A stretch of DNA of 64,000 nt. It comes from Antrihabitans stalactiti. GTDB lineage: Bacteria; Actinomycetota; Actinomycetes; Mycobacteriales; Mycobacteriaceae. The notes under the pieces are model-generated. The model saw only the letters and a program-made list of their open reading frames with translations, did not search any database and was not told where the DNA came from. Where the stretch lies: contig NZ_VCQU01000002.1 of the NCBI RefSeq assembly GCF_012932915.1, forward strand, positions 248,001-312,000, in the 5' to 3' direction. Below are positions 8,666-16,241 of the stretch, in pieces. How positions within the stretch are numbered: position 1 is the stretch's first letter; every line of letters begins with the position of its first letter. Both the position numbers and the translations under genes were made by a program.

Positions 8666-9073
8666 ATGAACAAGCTCGAAAAGATGGTGCGCACGCACTA
8701 CGACGGTCTGGAAAGCGGTGACCTCGATCTCTCGCTGTCGGTGTTCGATCCAGCCGTCGAGACGGTCACTCCGAGCGGTGTGATGCAAGGGGTCGATGAG
8801 TTCCGCGCCTTCGGCCAGACGTTTCTCGATGCGGTGTCCGGCGGTCGCCACGAGGTCCGCAACACGGTGGAGGTCGACGACACGATCGTCGTTGAAGGCA
8901 CCTATTCCGGCACCCATACCGGTGACCTCGCCGGGCCAGGCGGGACGATTCCTGCGACCGGCCGCGAGTTCTCCTTTCCTTACTGCGATGTGCTGCAGGC
9001 CAGGGACGATCTGTTCGTCGCGCACCGCATCTATTGGGACAACGCCGCGTTCGTGGCCCAGCTGACGGGCTAG
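8666..9073 (+). CDS. NTF2/SnoaL-like small protein
   Basis: 135 residues with the cone-shaped alpha+beta fold pattern of the NTF2/SnoaL superfamily: helices MVRTHYDGLESGDLDLSLSVFD, the strand-rich core RHEVRNTVEVDDTIVVEGTYSGTHTG, and the end YCDVLQARDDLFVAHRIYWDN. The start is fixed by a perfect AAGGAGG (8654-8660) five bases before the ATG; an upstream in-frame ATG at 8633 has none. Members are polyketide cyclases, isomerases or binding proteins, and no catalytic pair can be assigned here. Its stop overlaps the convergent aldR stop by four bases. Confidence 0.72.
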   Translation: MNKLEKMVRTHYDGLESGDLDLSLSVFDPAVETVTPSGVMQGVDEFRAFGQTFLDAVSGGRHEVRNTVEVDDTIVVEGTYSGTHTGDLAGPGGTIPATGREFSFPYCDVLQARDDLFVAHRIYWDNAAFVAQLTG

Positions 9074-9576
9074 TCGCGACCGGGTCGCAGGTGCTCGAAG
9101 ATCAATGTGGTCTCGGTGCCTGCGACCTCGGGGTCGGCACCGAGGTGTTCGATGACGAAGTCGCGCAAAGCGTGTGCGCCTGCGACGGCGACGTGCAGCA
9201 GGTAGTCGTTCGCGCCGGCGATGAAGTAGATGTCGACCACTTCGTCGAGGCGTGCGATGCGCTTCGTGAAGGCCTCGTGCTTGCGGGCGTGGGCCTGCAG
9301 CCGGACCGAAATCATGGCCTCCAGGCCCCGACCGAGCGCTTCGGGGGCGATGTCGGCGTGAAATCCACGGATGACGCCACGCTCGCGAAGTGCGCGGACT
9401 CGGCCCAACGCGGTCGACGGCGCAATTCCGGCGATCTCGGCCAAGGCATTGTTCGGAATGCGGGCGTCGCGTTGCAAGGCTTCGACGAGTACGCGGTCGA
9501 CGTCGTCGAGCGAGGCCCGAATTTCATTCGACTGTCTGGGGTCGCGATGGCGCGGCGATGAAGATATGGCGGGCAT
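9070..9576 (-). CDS. aldR: AldR, Lrp/AsnC-family regulator of alanine dehydrogenase
   Basis: 168 residues: an N-terminal AsnC helix-turn-helix (LDDVDRVLVEALQRDARIPNNALAEIAGIAPSTALGRVRALRERGVI) and a C-terminal RAM effector domain. It is divergent from ald, the same arrangement as Rv2779c/Rv2780 in M. tuberculosis, where AldR binds amino acids and controls ald. The frame is open to an ATG at 9627. I chose 9576 because a -10 TATAGT (9588-9583) lies exactly six bases before it, the geometry of a leaderless mRNA, and the extra N-terminal residues look non-coding. The regulator probably binds the intergenic region. Confidence 0.88.
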   Translation of the reverse strand: MPAISSSPRHRDPRQSNEIRASLDDVDRVLVEALQRDARIPNNALAEIAGIAPSTALGRVRALRERGVIRGFHADIAPEALGRGLEAMISVRLQAHARKHEAFTKRIARLDEVVDIYFIAGANDYLLHVAVAGAHALRDFVIEHLGADPEVAGTETTLIFEHLRPGRD

Positions 9577-9686
9577 GTTGTCACTATACAGAATCATATG
9601 CGGCGCTATTTCGAATTTCGCTTGCATTGTTCAGACTTGAACCCAGAGGACGTCGTCGGTCGTTCTGTAGGTGAAAAGGAGAAGAC
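9577..9686. promoter_or_regulatory. Divergent aldR/ald control region
   Basis: This 110-base, AT-richer stretch holds a -10 element TATAGT (minus strand, 9588-9583) for leaderless aldR and an inverted repeat GTTCA-N4-TGAAC at 9629-9642. Just before ald there is a Shine-Dalgarno AAAGGAGAAG. By analogy with mycobacteria, AldR should bind several sites here and switch ald with alanine supply. The exact AldR sites are inferred, not proven. Confidence 0.55.
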
Positions 9687-10778
9687 ATGTTCGTTGGTGT
9701 ACCCCGTGAGGTCAAGGACCACGAATATCGCGTTGCCCTCACTCCGGCTGGGGCACACGAACTGGTGGCGCGCGGCCATGATGTCGTCGTCGAGACAGAT
9801 GCTGGAATCGGCTCCGGATTCTCCGATGCGGCTTACCGGGCGGTCGGAGCGCGCACGGTGCCGACGGCCGAAGCGGTCTGGCGCCGCGCGGACCTCCTGC
9901 TGAAGGTGAAAGAGCCTATCGCGCAGGAGTATTCACTGCTTCGGCCCGATCAAGTGCTGTTCACCTACCTGCATCTCGCTGCGTCGCAGGCATGCACCGA
10001 CGCGGTCATGAATTCCGGAACCACTGCGATCGCCTACGAGAATGTGCGCGGTGCGGATGGTTCGCTGCCGCTGCTCGCGCCGATGAGTGAGGTCGCGGGC
10101 AAGCTTGCGGTGCAGGCCGGCGCGTATCACTTGATGGCAGCCGGTGGCGGTGCAGGCGTGCTGCTCGGGGGAGTGCCCGGCGTCCGTCCCGCCCACGTTG
10201 TCGTGATCGGCGCGGGTGTGTCGGGCACCAACGCTGCTGCCGTCGCGGTCGGCATGGGTGCGCGAGTGACGATCCTGGATCTGAACATTGCCCGGTTGCG
10301 CGAGGTCGACGCGCAGTTCGGTGGCCGCGTGACGACGGTGACGTCGAACAAATTCGAACTCGAACGGGCCGTTCTCGATGCCGATATGGTGATCGGCGCA
10401 GTGCTTGTGCCAGGTGCGAAGGCGCCGAAACTCGTGTCCAATTCTGTTGTGGCGCGGATGAAGCCGGGCGCCGTGGTTGTCGATGTCGCGATCGATCAGG
10501 GCGGTTGCTTCGAGGCGTCGCGTCCGACGACCCACAGCGACCCGACCTATCGCGTCGGGAACGTGGTCTTCTACTGCGTCGCCAACATGCCCGGCGCGGT
10601 CCCGCACACGTCGACGTACGCACTGACCAATGCGACCCTGCCGTACGTGATCGCGTTGGCGGACAAGGGTTGGCGCAAGGCGTGTGCCGCCGATCCCGGT
10701 CTCGCCCTAGGCCTCGTGACTCAGTCTGATGCGCGCGGCACACGCAAGCGCTCGCGGGACGTAGCCTCTGTTGGATGA
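9687..10778 (+). CDS. ald: Alanine dehydrogenase
   Basis: 363 residues, close to the family length (about 370). The enzyme interconverts L-alanine and pyruvate plus ammonia with NAD(H), as a soluble hexamer. The sequence shows the N-terminal MFVGVPREVKDHEYRVALTP with the substrate Arg, LLKVKEPIAQEY with the substrate Lys, FTYLHLAAS with the catalytic His, and the NAD loop VVIGAGVSGTNAA near residue 172. A Shine-Dalgarno GGAG precedes the ATG. It is divergent from aldR. Its stop overlaps the cobD start by four bases, an unusual coupling of nitrogen metabolism to corrinoid synthesis. Confidence 0.95.
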   Translation: MFVGVPREVKDHEYRVALTPAGAHELVARGHDVVVETDAGIGSGFSDAAYRAVGARTVPTAEAVWRRADLLLKVKEPIAQEYSLLRPDQVLFTYLHLAASQACTDAVMNSGTTAIAYENVRGADGSLPLLAPMSEVAGKLAVQAGAYHLMAAGGGAGVLLGGVPGVRPAHVVVIGAGVSGTNAAAVAVGMGARVTILDLNIARLREVDAQFGGRVTTVTSNKFELERAVLDADMVIGAVLVPGAKAPKLVSNSVVARMKPGAVVVDVAIDQGGCFEASRPTTHSDPTYRVGNVVFYCVANMPGAVPHTSTYALTNATLPYVIALADKGWRKACAADPGLALGLVTQSDARGTRKRSRDVASVG

Positions 10779-11761
10779 ACAGAGGAGCCTCGATCGGCCT
10801 CGGCCTGCTCGTCGGCTACGCCGCCGACCGCTCTTTCGGTGATCCGCGGCGGTTTCATCCCGTCGCCGGGTTCGGCGCGGCCGCAATCGAACTCGAGCGC
10901 CGGACGTATCGCGACGACCGGCTCGCCGGAGTAATCCATACCGCCGTGCTCGTTGGCGCCACGGTATTGGTGGGGCGCGTCGTCGGCAGCGGTGTTGTGC
11001 CGACGGCAATCGCGACCTGGACGGTCTTGGGCGGAACGTCGTTGGCGCGCACCGGAAATGCGATGGCCGATCGGCTCGATGCTGCCGACATCGCGGGTGC
11101 GCGAGAACTCTTGCCCTCGCTGTGCGGACGCGATCCCGACCTGCTCGACGCCGACGGACTTGCGCGCGCAGCACTGGAATCGGTCGCGGAGAACACTTCC
11201 GACGCAACGGTCGCACCCCTCGTCTGGGGCGCGGTCGCCGGGGTGCCGGGGCTGCTCGGCTATCGCGCGATCAACACGCTGGACGCGATGCTCGGCTACC
11301 GGAACGAGAAGTACGAGCGGTTCGGCTGGGCCGCGGCCCGGACCGATGATGTCGCCAACATCGTGCCCGCCCGGGTAACCGGTTGGCTGACAGTGCTTCT
11401 CGCGCCGGTCGTCGGCGGATCACCGGCTGCCGCATTGCAGGCGTGGCGCGCAGATGCCGGTCGGCACCCGAGCCCGAACGCTGGCGTCGCCGAGGCGTCG
11501 ATGGCGGGGGCGTTGGGTGTGACGCTCGGGGGTCGCACCGCGTACCGCCATGGCGTCGAGATTCGGCCGACGCTTGGGTCCGGTCCGCGGCCGACCGCCG
11601 CCGATCTGCGCCGCGCGGTCCGGCTGTCGACGGCCGTGCAGGGTGCAGCCGTCGTCGTGTCAGCCGCGGCGGCCGTAGCGGTCGGCGAGCTTGTCCTCTT
11701 TGGTCACAGGCGCGGGCGCAGGCTCGGGCGACGCCCCGCGATTCTTGCGGCGTTCCAGTAA
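10775..11761 (+). CDS. cobD: CobD/CbiB adenosylcobinamide-phosphate synthase
   Basis: 328 residues with several membrane helices. CobD/CbiB attaches (R)-1-amino-2-propanol phosphate to adenosylcobyric acid in cobalamin synthesis. Diagnostic text: GYAADRSFGDPRRFHPVAGFG at the N-terminus, ESVAENTSDATVAPLVWGAVAGVPGLLGYRAINTLDAMLGYRNEKYERFGWAAARTDD in the middle, and HPSPNAGVAEASMAGALGV near 230. Rv2236c is the M. tuberculosis counterpart and also neighbours the SURF1 and ptpA genes. The start overlaps the ald stop (ATGA). The 3' end overlaps the convergent SURF1 gene by 102 bases. No cobalamin riboswitch is apparent upstream. Confidence 0.93.
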   Translation: MNRGASIGLGLLVGYAADRSFGDPRRFHPVAGFGAAAIELERRTYRDDRLAGVIHTAVLVGATVLVGRVVGSGVVPTAIATWTVLGGTSLARTGNAMADRLDAADIAGARELLPSLCGRDPDLLDADGLARAALESVAENTSDATVAPLVWGAVAGVPGLLGYRAINTLDAMLGYRNEKYERFGWAAARTDDVANIVPARVTGWLTVLLAPVVGGSPAAALQAWRADAGRHPSPNAGVAEASMAGALGVTLGGRTAYRHGVEIRPTLGSGPRPTAADLRRAVRLSTAVQGAAVVVSAAAAVAVGELVLFGHRRGRRLGRRPAILAAFQ

Positions 11762-12475
11762 CTCGGCGCGCACGAAGTAGGCGAGTCCGAGCGGGGCCAT
11801 GACGCCGAACGCGAGCCATTGCAGCCCGTACGAGAGGTACGGTCCGGCGTCGAGTTGGGGGAGCGGAACGGGCGCGAACCCGCCGGCTTGATCGTCGGTC
11901 AGCTGAATGTAGCCGCCGAGGAGCGCGGTATTCAGCACCTGTGAAACCTGTTGTGGATCAATCGAGTACACCTGGCGGAAGCCGTCTTCGAAGATCGGCT
12001 TCTTGTCCGGATCGGAACCCTCGGATTTGCGGATTCGGCCGTCGAGAGTCACCTGCTGCGTGGGAGCGGCTGCAACGGCGGGCGGTTTGGTGCCTTCCAC
12101 GGCGTCCAGGAAGCCCCGATCGACCAGGACGGCGCGGCCGTCGTTGAGCGCAAACGGTGTCAGCACCTCGTACGCAGGGGTGCCGTCGTGGGATCGCAGT
12201 CGGACGAGCACATCGCTGTTTGCCAGGTAGTGGCCGGTGACCGTCACCAGGCGCCATTCGTCGCCTGTCTCCGGCTTGCCCGGACCGAGCAGCTCCTCTG
12301 CGGGAACCGGGTCGGACTTCAGCGAATCCTCGATCAGCTGATTGCGATGTTCGGTGGTCGAATTCTTTCCGAGCTGCCACGGGGCGAGTACGGAAAAGCA
12401 CAGGTAGGCGAAGACGGCGACGAGCAGAGCCAGGATCACCCAGCCCGGTCGGAACAGAAACGCTAGCCTTCGCAC
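11660..12475 (-). CDS. SURF1-family cytochrome oxidase assembly protein
   Basis: 271 residues with the SURF1 layout: one transmembrane helix near residues 10-32 (WVILALLVAVFAYLCFSVL), a large extracytoplasmic domain, and a second helix near 210-235 (YGLQWLAFGVMAPLGLAYFV). Family text includes APWQLGKN, WRLVTVTGHY and VLVDRGFL. SURF1 helps insert heme A into cytochrome aa3 oxidase. It corresponds to Rv2235. The gene lies downstream of ptpA on the same strand, 9 bases apart. Its last 102 bases are also the coding end of cobD on the other strand. Confidence 0.88.
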   Translation of the reverse strand: MRRLAFLFRPGWVILALLVAVFAYLCFSVLAPWQLGKNSTTEHRNQLIEDSLKSDPVPAEELLGPGKPETGDEWRLVTVTGHYLANSDVLVRLRSHDGTPAYEVLTPFALNDGRAVLVDRGFLDAVEGTKPPAVAAAPTQQVTLDGRIRKSEGSDPDKKPIFEDGFRQVYSIDPQQVSQVLNTALLGGYIQLTDDQAGGFAPVPLPQLDAGPYLSYGLQWLAFGVMAPLGLAYFVRAELLERRKNRGASPEPAPAPVTKEDKLADRYGRRG

Positions 12476-12484
12476 GTTTCCACG

Positions 12485-12946
12485 TTAGCGGGCCAGCTCG
12501 TCGCGCACCCACTGCAGTAGGCCGGGAATGGCCGCCGTGACCTGTTCGTACACCAAATCGTAGTCGGCGGCATCGCCGTAATAGGGGTCGGGAACATCGG
12601 GTCCGTCGGCGTCGGGGTCGAAACTTCGCAGCAGTCGGCGGCGATCGCTCGGCACGCCCAACCGCGCGAGCGCGCGTTCGTGTCCGGTGTCGAGGGCGAC
12701 GACGAGGTCCGCGTCGAGGTGCTCGTCGGCGATGACGGCGGCGCGATGATCTGTCGGGTAGCCGTGCTGGCGCAGCACTTTCGCCGTGCGTGGGTCCGCG
12801 GCGTCGCCGACGTGCCAACTGCCGGTGCCCGCACTCGTGACGGTGACTTGGTCGGCCAATCCGGCGCGTTCGATATGGGCCGCGAAGATCTTTTCGGCCA
12901 TGGGGGAGCGGCAGATGTTGCCGGTGCAGATGAAGGTGACGTGCAT
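12485..12946 (-). CDS. ptpA: Low-molecular-weight protein tyrosine phosphatase (PtpA-like)
   Basis: 153 residues. The catalytic P-loop C(x5)R is CTGNICRS at residues 7-14 and the general-acid loop is DPYYGD near 119, both standard for this family. The start is the ATG at 12946 with AAGGGAA just upstream; the longer open frame to 13069 crosses the TetR promoter and is rejected. M. tuberculosis PtpA (Rv2234) is secreted into the macrophage and also sits next to a SURF1 gene. Here the role is simply phosphotyrosine dephosphorylation. It is divergent from the tetR gene, so the palindrome at 12959-12978 may influence it too. Confidence 0.92.
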   Translation of the reverse strand: MHVTFICTGNICRSPMAEKIFAAHIERAGLADQVTVTSAGTGSWHVGDAADPRTAKVLRQHGYPTDHRAAVIADEHLDADLVVALDTGHERALARLGVPSDRRRLLRSFDPDADGPDVPDPYYGDAADYDLVYEQVTAAIPGLLQWVRDELAR

Positions 12947-12954
12947 GTGTTCCC

Positions 12955-12989
12955 TTGGACTCGAGGTTGAGCTCGAGTATAAGTAGGGG
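12955..12989 (+). promoter_or_regulatory. tetR promoter with operator in the -35/-10 spacer (leaderless)
   Basis: TTGGAC (12955-12960), 17 bases, then TATAAG (12978-12983), then six bases to the ATG at 12990, so the transcript should begin at or next to the start codon. The 20-base palindrome ACTCGAG-N6-CTCGAGT (12959-12978) fills the spacer. The same architecture recurs before the acyl-CoA dehydrogenase gene (13678-13697). Binding there would block RNA polymerase directly. Confidence 0.7.
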
Positions 12990-13700
12990 ATGACAACCGA
13001 CGGCGACTGGGAAAACGATCCGCCACCGTCCATGGCGCAATCGTCATTGTTGCGCGATCCGCCGGTCACCGAGCGTGGCGTGCGGACGAAGGCCGCATTG
13101 GTGAAGGCCGCCCGGGTGGTGTTCGAGCGCGACGGCTACCTCGACGCGCGGCTGACCGACATCACGAAGGAAGCCGACTGCTCGACCGGGACCTTCTATA
13201 CGTATTTCGCGAGCAAGGAAGAGGTGTTTGCGGCGGTCCTCGAGGTCGCGCAGGAGGACATGCTGCACCCGGGGATGGGGCGAGTGGCCGACACCGACGA
13301 CCCGTACGCCGTCGTCGAAGCCAGCAACCGCGCGTACTTCGAGGCTTACCAACGTAATTCGCGACTGATGGGGTTGCTCGAGCAGGTCTCCAGCATTGAC
13401 GCGAACTTTCGAGAGGTGCGGCGACGTCGTAGCTCGGCGTTCATAAAGCGGAACGCGCGGTCCATCGCGGACCTGCAAGCCCGCGGTTTGGCCGATGCGC
13501 AGCTGGATCCGCTGATGGCGTCGCGGGCGTTGTCGTCGATGATCAGCCGCCTGGCGTTCGGCGCGTTCGTACTGGACGAAGGTATCGACGATGGTGACCG
13601 TCCGTCGTTCGACGACCTGCTCTTCACGGCGTCGAGGATCTGGGCGAATGCGCTGCGCTTCCCCGATCGACACTTGAACTTGACGCCAGATTCAAGTTAG
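12990..13700 (+). CDS. TetR-family repressor
   Basis: 236 residues. An N-terminal TetR helix-turn-helix spans about 30-80: RGVRTKAALVKAARVVFERDGYLDARLTDITKEADCSTGTFYTYFASKEEVF. The rest is a helical ligand-binding domain. The gene is followed eight bases later by an acyl-CoA dehydrogenase gene, and both promoters carry the same operator (see 12955 and 13674). It most likely represses itself and that dehydrogenase and is released by an acyl-CoA or related lipid. ptpA is divergent from it and may share control. Confidence 0.88.
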   Translation: MTTDGDWENDPPPSMAQSSLLRDPPVTERGVRTKAALVKAARVVFERDGYLDARLTDITKEADCSTGTFYTYFASKEEVFAAVLEVAQEDMLHPGMGRVADTDDPYAVVEASNRAYFEAYQRNSRLMGLLEQVSSIDANFREVRRRRSSAFIKRNARSIADLQARGLADAQLDPLMASRALSSMISRLAFGAFVLDEGIDDGDRPSFDDLLFTASRIWANALRFPDRHLNLTPDSS

Positions 13701-13708
13701 AGTGACGC
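13674..13708 (+). promoter_or_regulatory. Second TetR operator and promoter before acyl-CoA dehydrogenase
   Basis: TTGAAC (13674-13679), 18 bases, then TAGAGT (13698-13703), then five bases to the ATG at 13709. The 20-base near-palindrome ACTTGAC-N6-TTCAAGT (13678-13697) sits in the spacer, matching the tetR operator in length, spacing and position; the shared core is ACTYGA-N8-TCRAGT. It lies inside the last codons of tetR. Confidence 0.65.
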
Positions 13709-14920
13709 ATGGCATTCGAGAACAGCGCACGGAGTCTGCAGTACCAAAAAGACCTGCTCGCCTTCATGGACGAGCACGTCTACCCGGCCGAAGCGGTCTA
13801 CGAAGAGCAGATGCTCGCGTCCGGCGATCCGCATTTCCACCCGCCGATTCTCGAAGAACTCAAGGCCGAGGCGAAGAAACGCGGGCTGTGGAACCTCTTC
13901 AGTCCGCATCCCGAGTGGGGACCAGGGCTCACCAACTTGGAGTACGCGCCGCTGGCCGAAATCATGGGCCGCAGTGCGCATCTCGCGCCCGAGGCATGTA
14001 ACTGTGCGGCGCCCGACACGGGAAACATGGAAGTGTTCACGCTTTTCGGCACCGATGAACACAAAGAGAAATACTTGAAGCCGTTGTTGGACGGAACAAT
14101 TCGGTCCGCGTTTGCGATGACGGAACCCGACGTGGCCAGCTCCGACGCGACCAACATTGCCATGACAATGGAACGTGACGGCGACGAATACGTGCTCAAC
14201 GGTCGTAAGTGGTTCGCGTCCAATGCAATGCACAAGAACTGCAAGGTCCTCATCGTGATGGGCAAGACGGACCCCAACGCGTCGACCTACATGCAGCAGT
14301 CGATGTTGGTCGTCCCGATGGATGCGCCAGGCGTGAGGGTCGTGCGGAACCTGCCCGTCTTCGGCTACCACGACCGTGAAGGCCACGCCGAGATCACGTT
14401 CGAAAACGTCAGAGTCCCAACGAAAGACGTGTTGGCGGGTGAGGGTGCCGGCTTCATGATCGGTCAGGCGCGGCTCGGTCCGGGGCGTATTCACCACTGC
14501 ATGCGCACCGTCGGAATGGCGGAGCGCGCACTGGAATTGATGTGTAAGCGCGCCGAGTCCCGCGTCACGTTCGGCAAGCCGCTGAGCACTCGCGGCAACA
14601 TCCGCGACTGGATCGCGGAGGCGCGCATCGAGATCGAAATGGTTCGGCTGCTGACCCTCAAGGCCGCCTGGATGATGGACACCGTCGGAAACAAAGAGGC
14701 CCGGATCGAGATCGCAGCCATCAAGGTCGCCGCACCGCAGATGGCGTTGAAGATCATCGACCGTGCCATTCAGGTCCACGGCGCCGGTGGCGTGACCGAC
14801 GACTTCCCCCTCGCCACCATGTACGCCCACATGCGCACCCTCCGTCTCGCCGACGGACCCGACGAGGTCCACAAGCTGACCATCGCCCGTCAGGAGCTGA
14901 AGAAGTACCGCGAGGGCTGA
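13709..14920 (+). CDS. Acyl-CoA dehydrogenase (FadE-type)
   Basis: 403 residues, typical for an FAD-dependent acyl-CoA dehydrogenase that introduces the alpha-beta double bond in acyl-CoA breakdown. Recognisable parts: [37 protein letters not shown] (flavin/substrate domain), [22 protein letters not shown] (C-terminal helical domain), and [35 protein letters not shown] (FAD and dimer contacts near the end). It is likely controlled by the adjacent TetR protein. The last 32 bases, including the stop, recur with three changes at 16422-16453, inside the accessory region downstream. Chain-length preference is unknown. Confidence 0.92.
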   Translation: MAFENSARSLQYQKDLLAFMDEHVYPAEAVYEEQMLASGDPHFHPPILEELKAEAKKRGLWNLFSPHPEWGPGLTNLEYAPLAEIMGRSAHLAPEACNCAAPDTGNMEVFTLFGTDEHKEKYLKPLLDGTIRSAFAMTEPDVASSDATNIAMTMERDGDEYVLNGRKWFASNAMHKNCKVLIVMGKTDPNASTYMQQSMLVVPMDAPGVRVVRNLPVFGYHDREGHAEITFENVRVPTKDVLAGEGAGFMIGQARLGPGRIHHCMRTVGMAERALELMCKRAESRVTFGKPLSTRGNIRDWIAEARIEIEMVRLLTLKAAWMMDTVGNKEARIEIAAIKVAAPQMALKIIDRAIQVHGAGGVTDDFPLATMYAHMRTLRLADGPDEVHKLTIARQELKKYREG

Positions 14921-15009
14921 GAGGTCGTTCTCGCGGGCCCCCGACCTGCTTCGAGATACTCGGCCGGGGACCTGCGGGAATCGATGCTGAATTGCCTATT
15001 GCAATAAAA

Positions 15010-15038
15010 CGCGGCCGCGCAAGTCGATTCTTACGCGG
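15010..15038 (-). terminator. Rho-independent terminator of the 42-residue peptide gene
   Basis: On the minus strand CCGCGTAAG (15038-15030), a six-base loop, then CTTGCGCGG (15023-15015) with one G-T wobble, followed by CCGCG and a TTTTATTG tract. It begins seven bases past the stop of the small gene at 15045, which supports real transcription of that gene. Confidence 0.7.
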
Positions 15039-15044
15039 CGGATC

Positions 15045-15173
15045 TCACGCGCCGCTATGGATGTTGAGGTTCAGGATGATGCCCCCGAATGTCAGGATCG
15101 TGTTCGCCAAACCCAGCGTGATACCGCTGTTGAGTGCGCCAAGCATCCCGGTCAAAACATCTGTCTGCGGCAT
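15045..15173 (-). CDS. Hypothetical 42-residue hydrophobic peptide
   Basis: A small gene not matched to any family I know. From the ATG at 15173 it encodes 42 residues: a polar start MPQTDVL, then a Gly/Leu/Ile-rich stretch (GMLGALNSGITLGLANTILTF and onwards) ending in NLNIHSGA. It has no charged residue after Asp5 and no signal peptide. Support: AAGGGGAAG seven bases before the start, and a terminator immediately after the stop. It lies 156 bases downstream of the secreted Gly-rich protein gene on the same strand, with a possible -10 TATTCT in between. It might be a membrane peptide or a small outer-membrane channel subunit of the PorA/PorH kind; that is only a guess from size and setting. 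Confidence 0.55.
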   Translation of the reverse strand: MPQTDVLTGMLGALNSGITLGLANTILTFGGIILNLNIHSGA

Positions 15174-15329
15174 GTAATCTTCCCCTTTGTAGACTGTCCG
15201 GCGCGACCAGTGCGCGCCGCGTATGAGAATAGAATAGATACGAGAAATTGGCGGTGAATCGCTGAAAGATTCTTCGTCGTCTTGTTCGTCTCGATTAAGA
15301 AACCGGGCGGTCGTCAGTTCTAATGTTGA

Positions 15330-15947
15330 TCATGGGCGAAATGTGCTCATGAATTCTCCGAACGCTGGCTGCACCTCCGGATTTCCATTCACTATTCCAG
15401 TCACGGCGCCAACCCCCGCGCCGAGAATGGTTCCGATGATGCAACCGGCGCCGAAGTTCGGAAAGATCGACAAGCATCCGATCCCGAATCCGATGCCAGC
15501 ACCGAGTGCCGTGGAGATCGGACCTGCGTTGTTCCAGCCGATCGCGACCTGCCGCATCAGATTGTCCAGCGCTGCCTGGCGGTCTGTTCCAGCGACGCCT
15601 TGTGTTGCGCCTGAAAGCTTCTCCGGTGTGAGCACCAACTGTTTCCCGTTTTGGCCGACGTACGGCGTGATCGGATGGATCTTGCCGTCGTACGCGTACT
15701 CCAACGGGAACGTCTCGATCGGTCGACCTGATTCATCGACGAGTTGGGCGATCGACCCGTCCTTCGTAACAACGAAGTTTCCGTAGTCGACCGTCGCACT
15801 TACCGAAATATCGTTGGGAAGTTCGACGCTGTATTCGTACACCCGCTCCAAGGGGACATTTACCGGTTCGCCGTACGACACGCCCGTCCCGAACAGGGAG
15901 CTGGTGGCCACCAGTGCTGTCAAGGCACATGCTCTCGACCGGTTCAT
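15330..15947 (-). CDS. Secreted Gly-rich hypothetical protein (DUF8020-like)
   Basis: 205 residues. A Sec signal peptide is clear (MNRSRACALTALVATSSLFGTGVSYG, cleavage near residue 26). The middle domain ISVSATVDYGNFVVTKDGSIAQLVDESGRPIETFPLEYAYDGKIHPITPYV resembles a domain common in secreted proteins of Nocardia and Rhodococcus (I believe DUF8020). The C-terminal 70 residues are Gly-rich and hydrophobic with two cysteines (GCLSIFPNFGAGC), probably a membrane-inserting hairpin. The function is unknown. It lies in the mosaic region, with a possibly related tiny peptide gene downstream. Confidence 0.65.
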   Translation of the reverse strand: MNRSRACALTALVATSSLFGTGVSYGEPVNVPLERVYEYSVELPNDISVSATVDYGNFVVTKDGSIAQLVDESGRPIETFPLEYAYDGKIHPITPYVGQNGKQLVLTPEKLSGATQGVAGTDRQAALDNLMRQVAIGWNNAGPISTALGAGIGFGIGCLSIFPNFGAGCIIGTILGAGVGAVTGIVNGNPEVQPAFGEFMSTFRP

Positions 15948-16241
15948 CTAATCACGTGTCCAATTCCTCTTGTTGGTGGCGTCGCTCGATCTGCTGCCGA
16001 CGATTCCACCAGATGATAGGGGCAGTGCGGCTCGATTCCGCGCCTTTTCTCGACTTATTCGCAAGCAAAGTGTCGGCAACCGAAAGCAATTTTTGGAAAG
16101 GTCATGAATCAAAAGCGATTCGCTGTCGTATGTTCGTATCGTGGAGGTCGCCGCAGGGATTCCGTCGGTTTTTTTGACTGAACCGGACTGTTCGACAGCC
16201 TTTCGGTCACATTCGAAGTCACGCCGGCGTGGACAAGTTTC
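15948..16241. other. Non-coding spacer, AT-richer than surroundings
   Basis: No open frame with coding character, RNA gene or clear terminator is seen here. It should contain the promoter of the secreted-protein gene at 15947. A run of seven T at about 16170 follows no good stem. The base composition is lower in GC than the neighbouring core genes, in keeping with accessory DNA. Confidence 0.5.

Noticed and set aside
10679-10775. Cobalamin riboswitch before cobD
   Set aside because: cobD starts inside the ald stop and no B12-box-like sequence is seen upstream.
12947-13069. N-terminal extension of PtpA to 13069
   Set aside because: It would cover the tetR promoter and start codon and adds Ser/Gly-rich residues absent from the family.
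13697-14872. 391-codon open frame antisense to the acyl-CoA dehydrogenase
   Set aside because: Same reason: no start signal, His/Val-rich translation without domains.
14992-15177. 61-codon plus-strand frame over the small peptide gene
   Set aside because: It runs through the terminator and has no RBS; the minus-strand 42-residue frame has both RBS and terminator.
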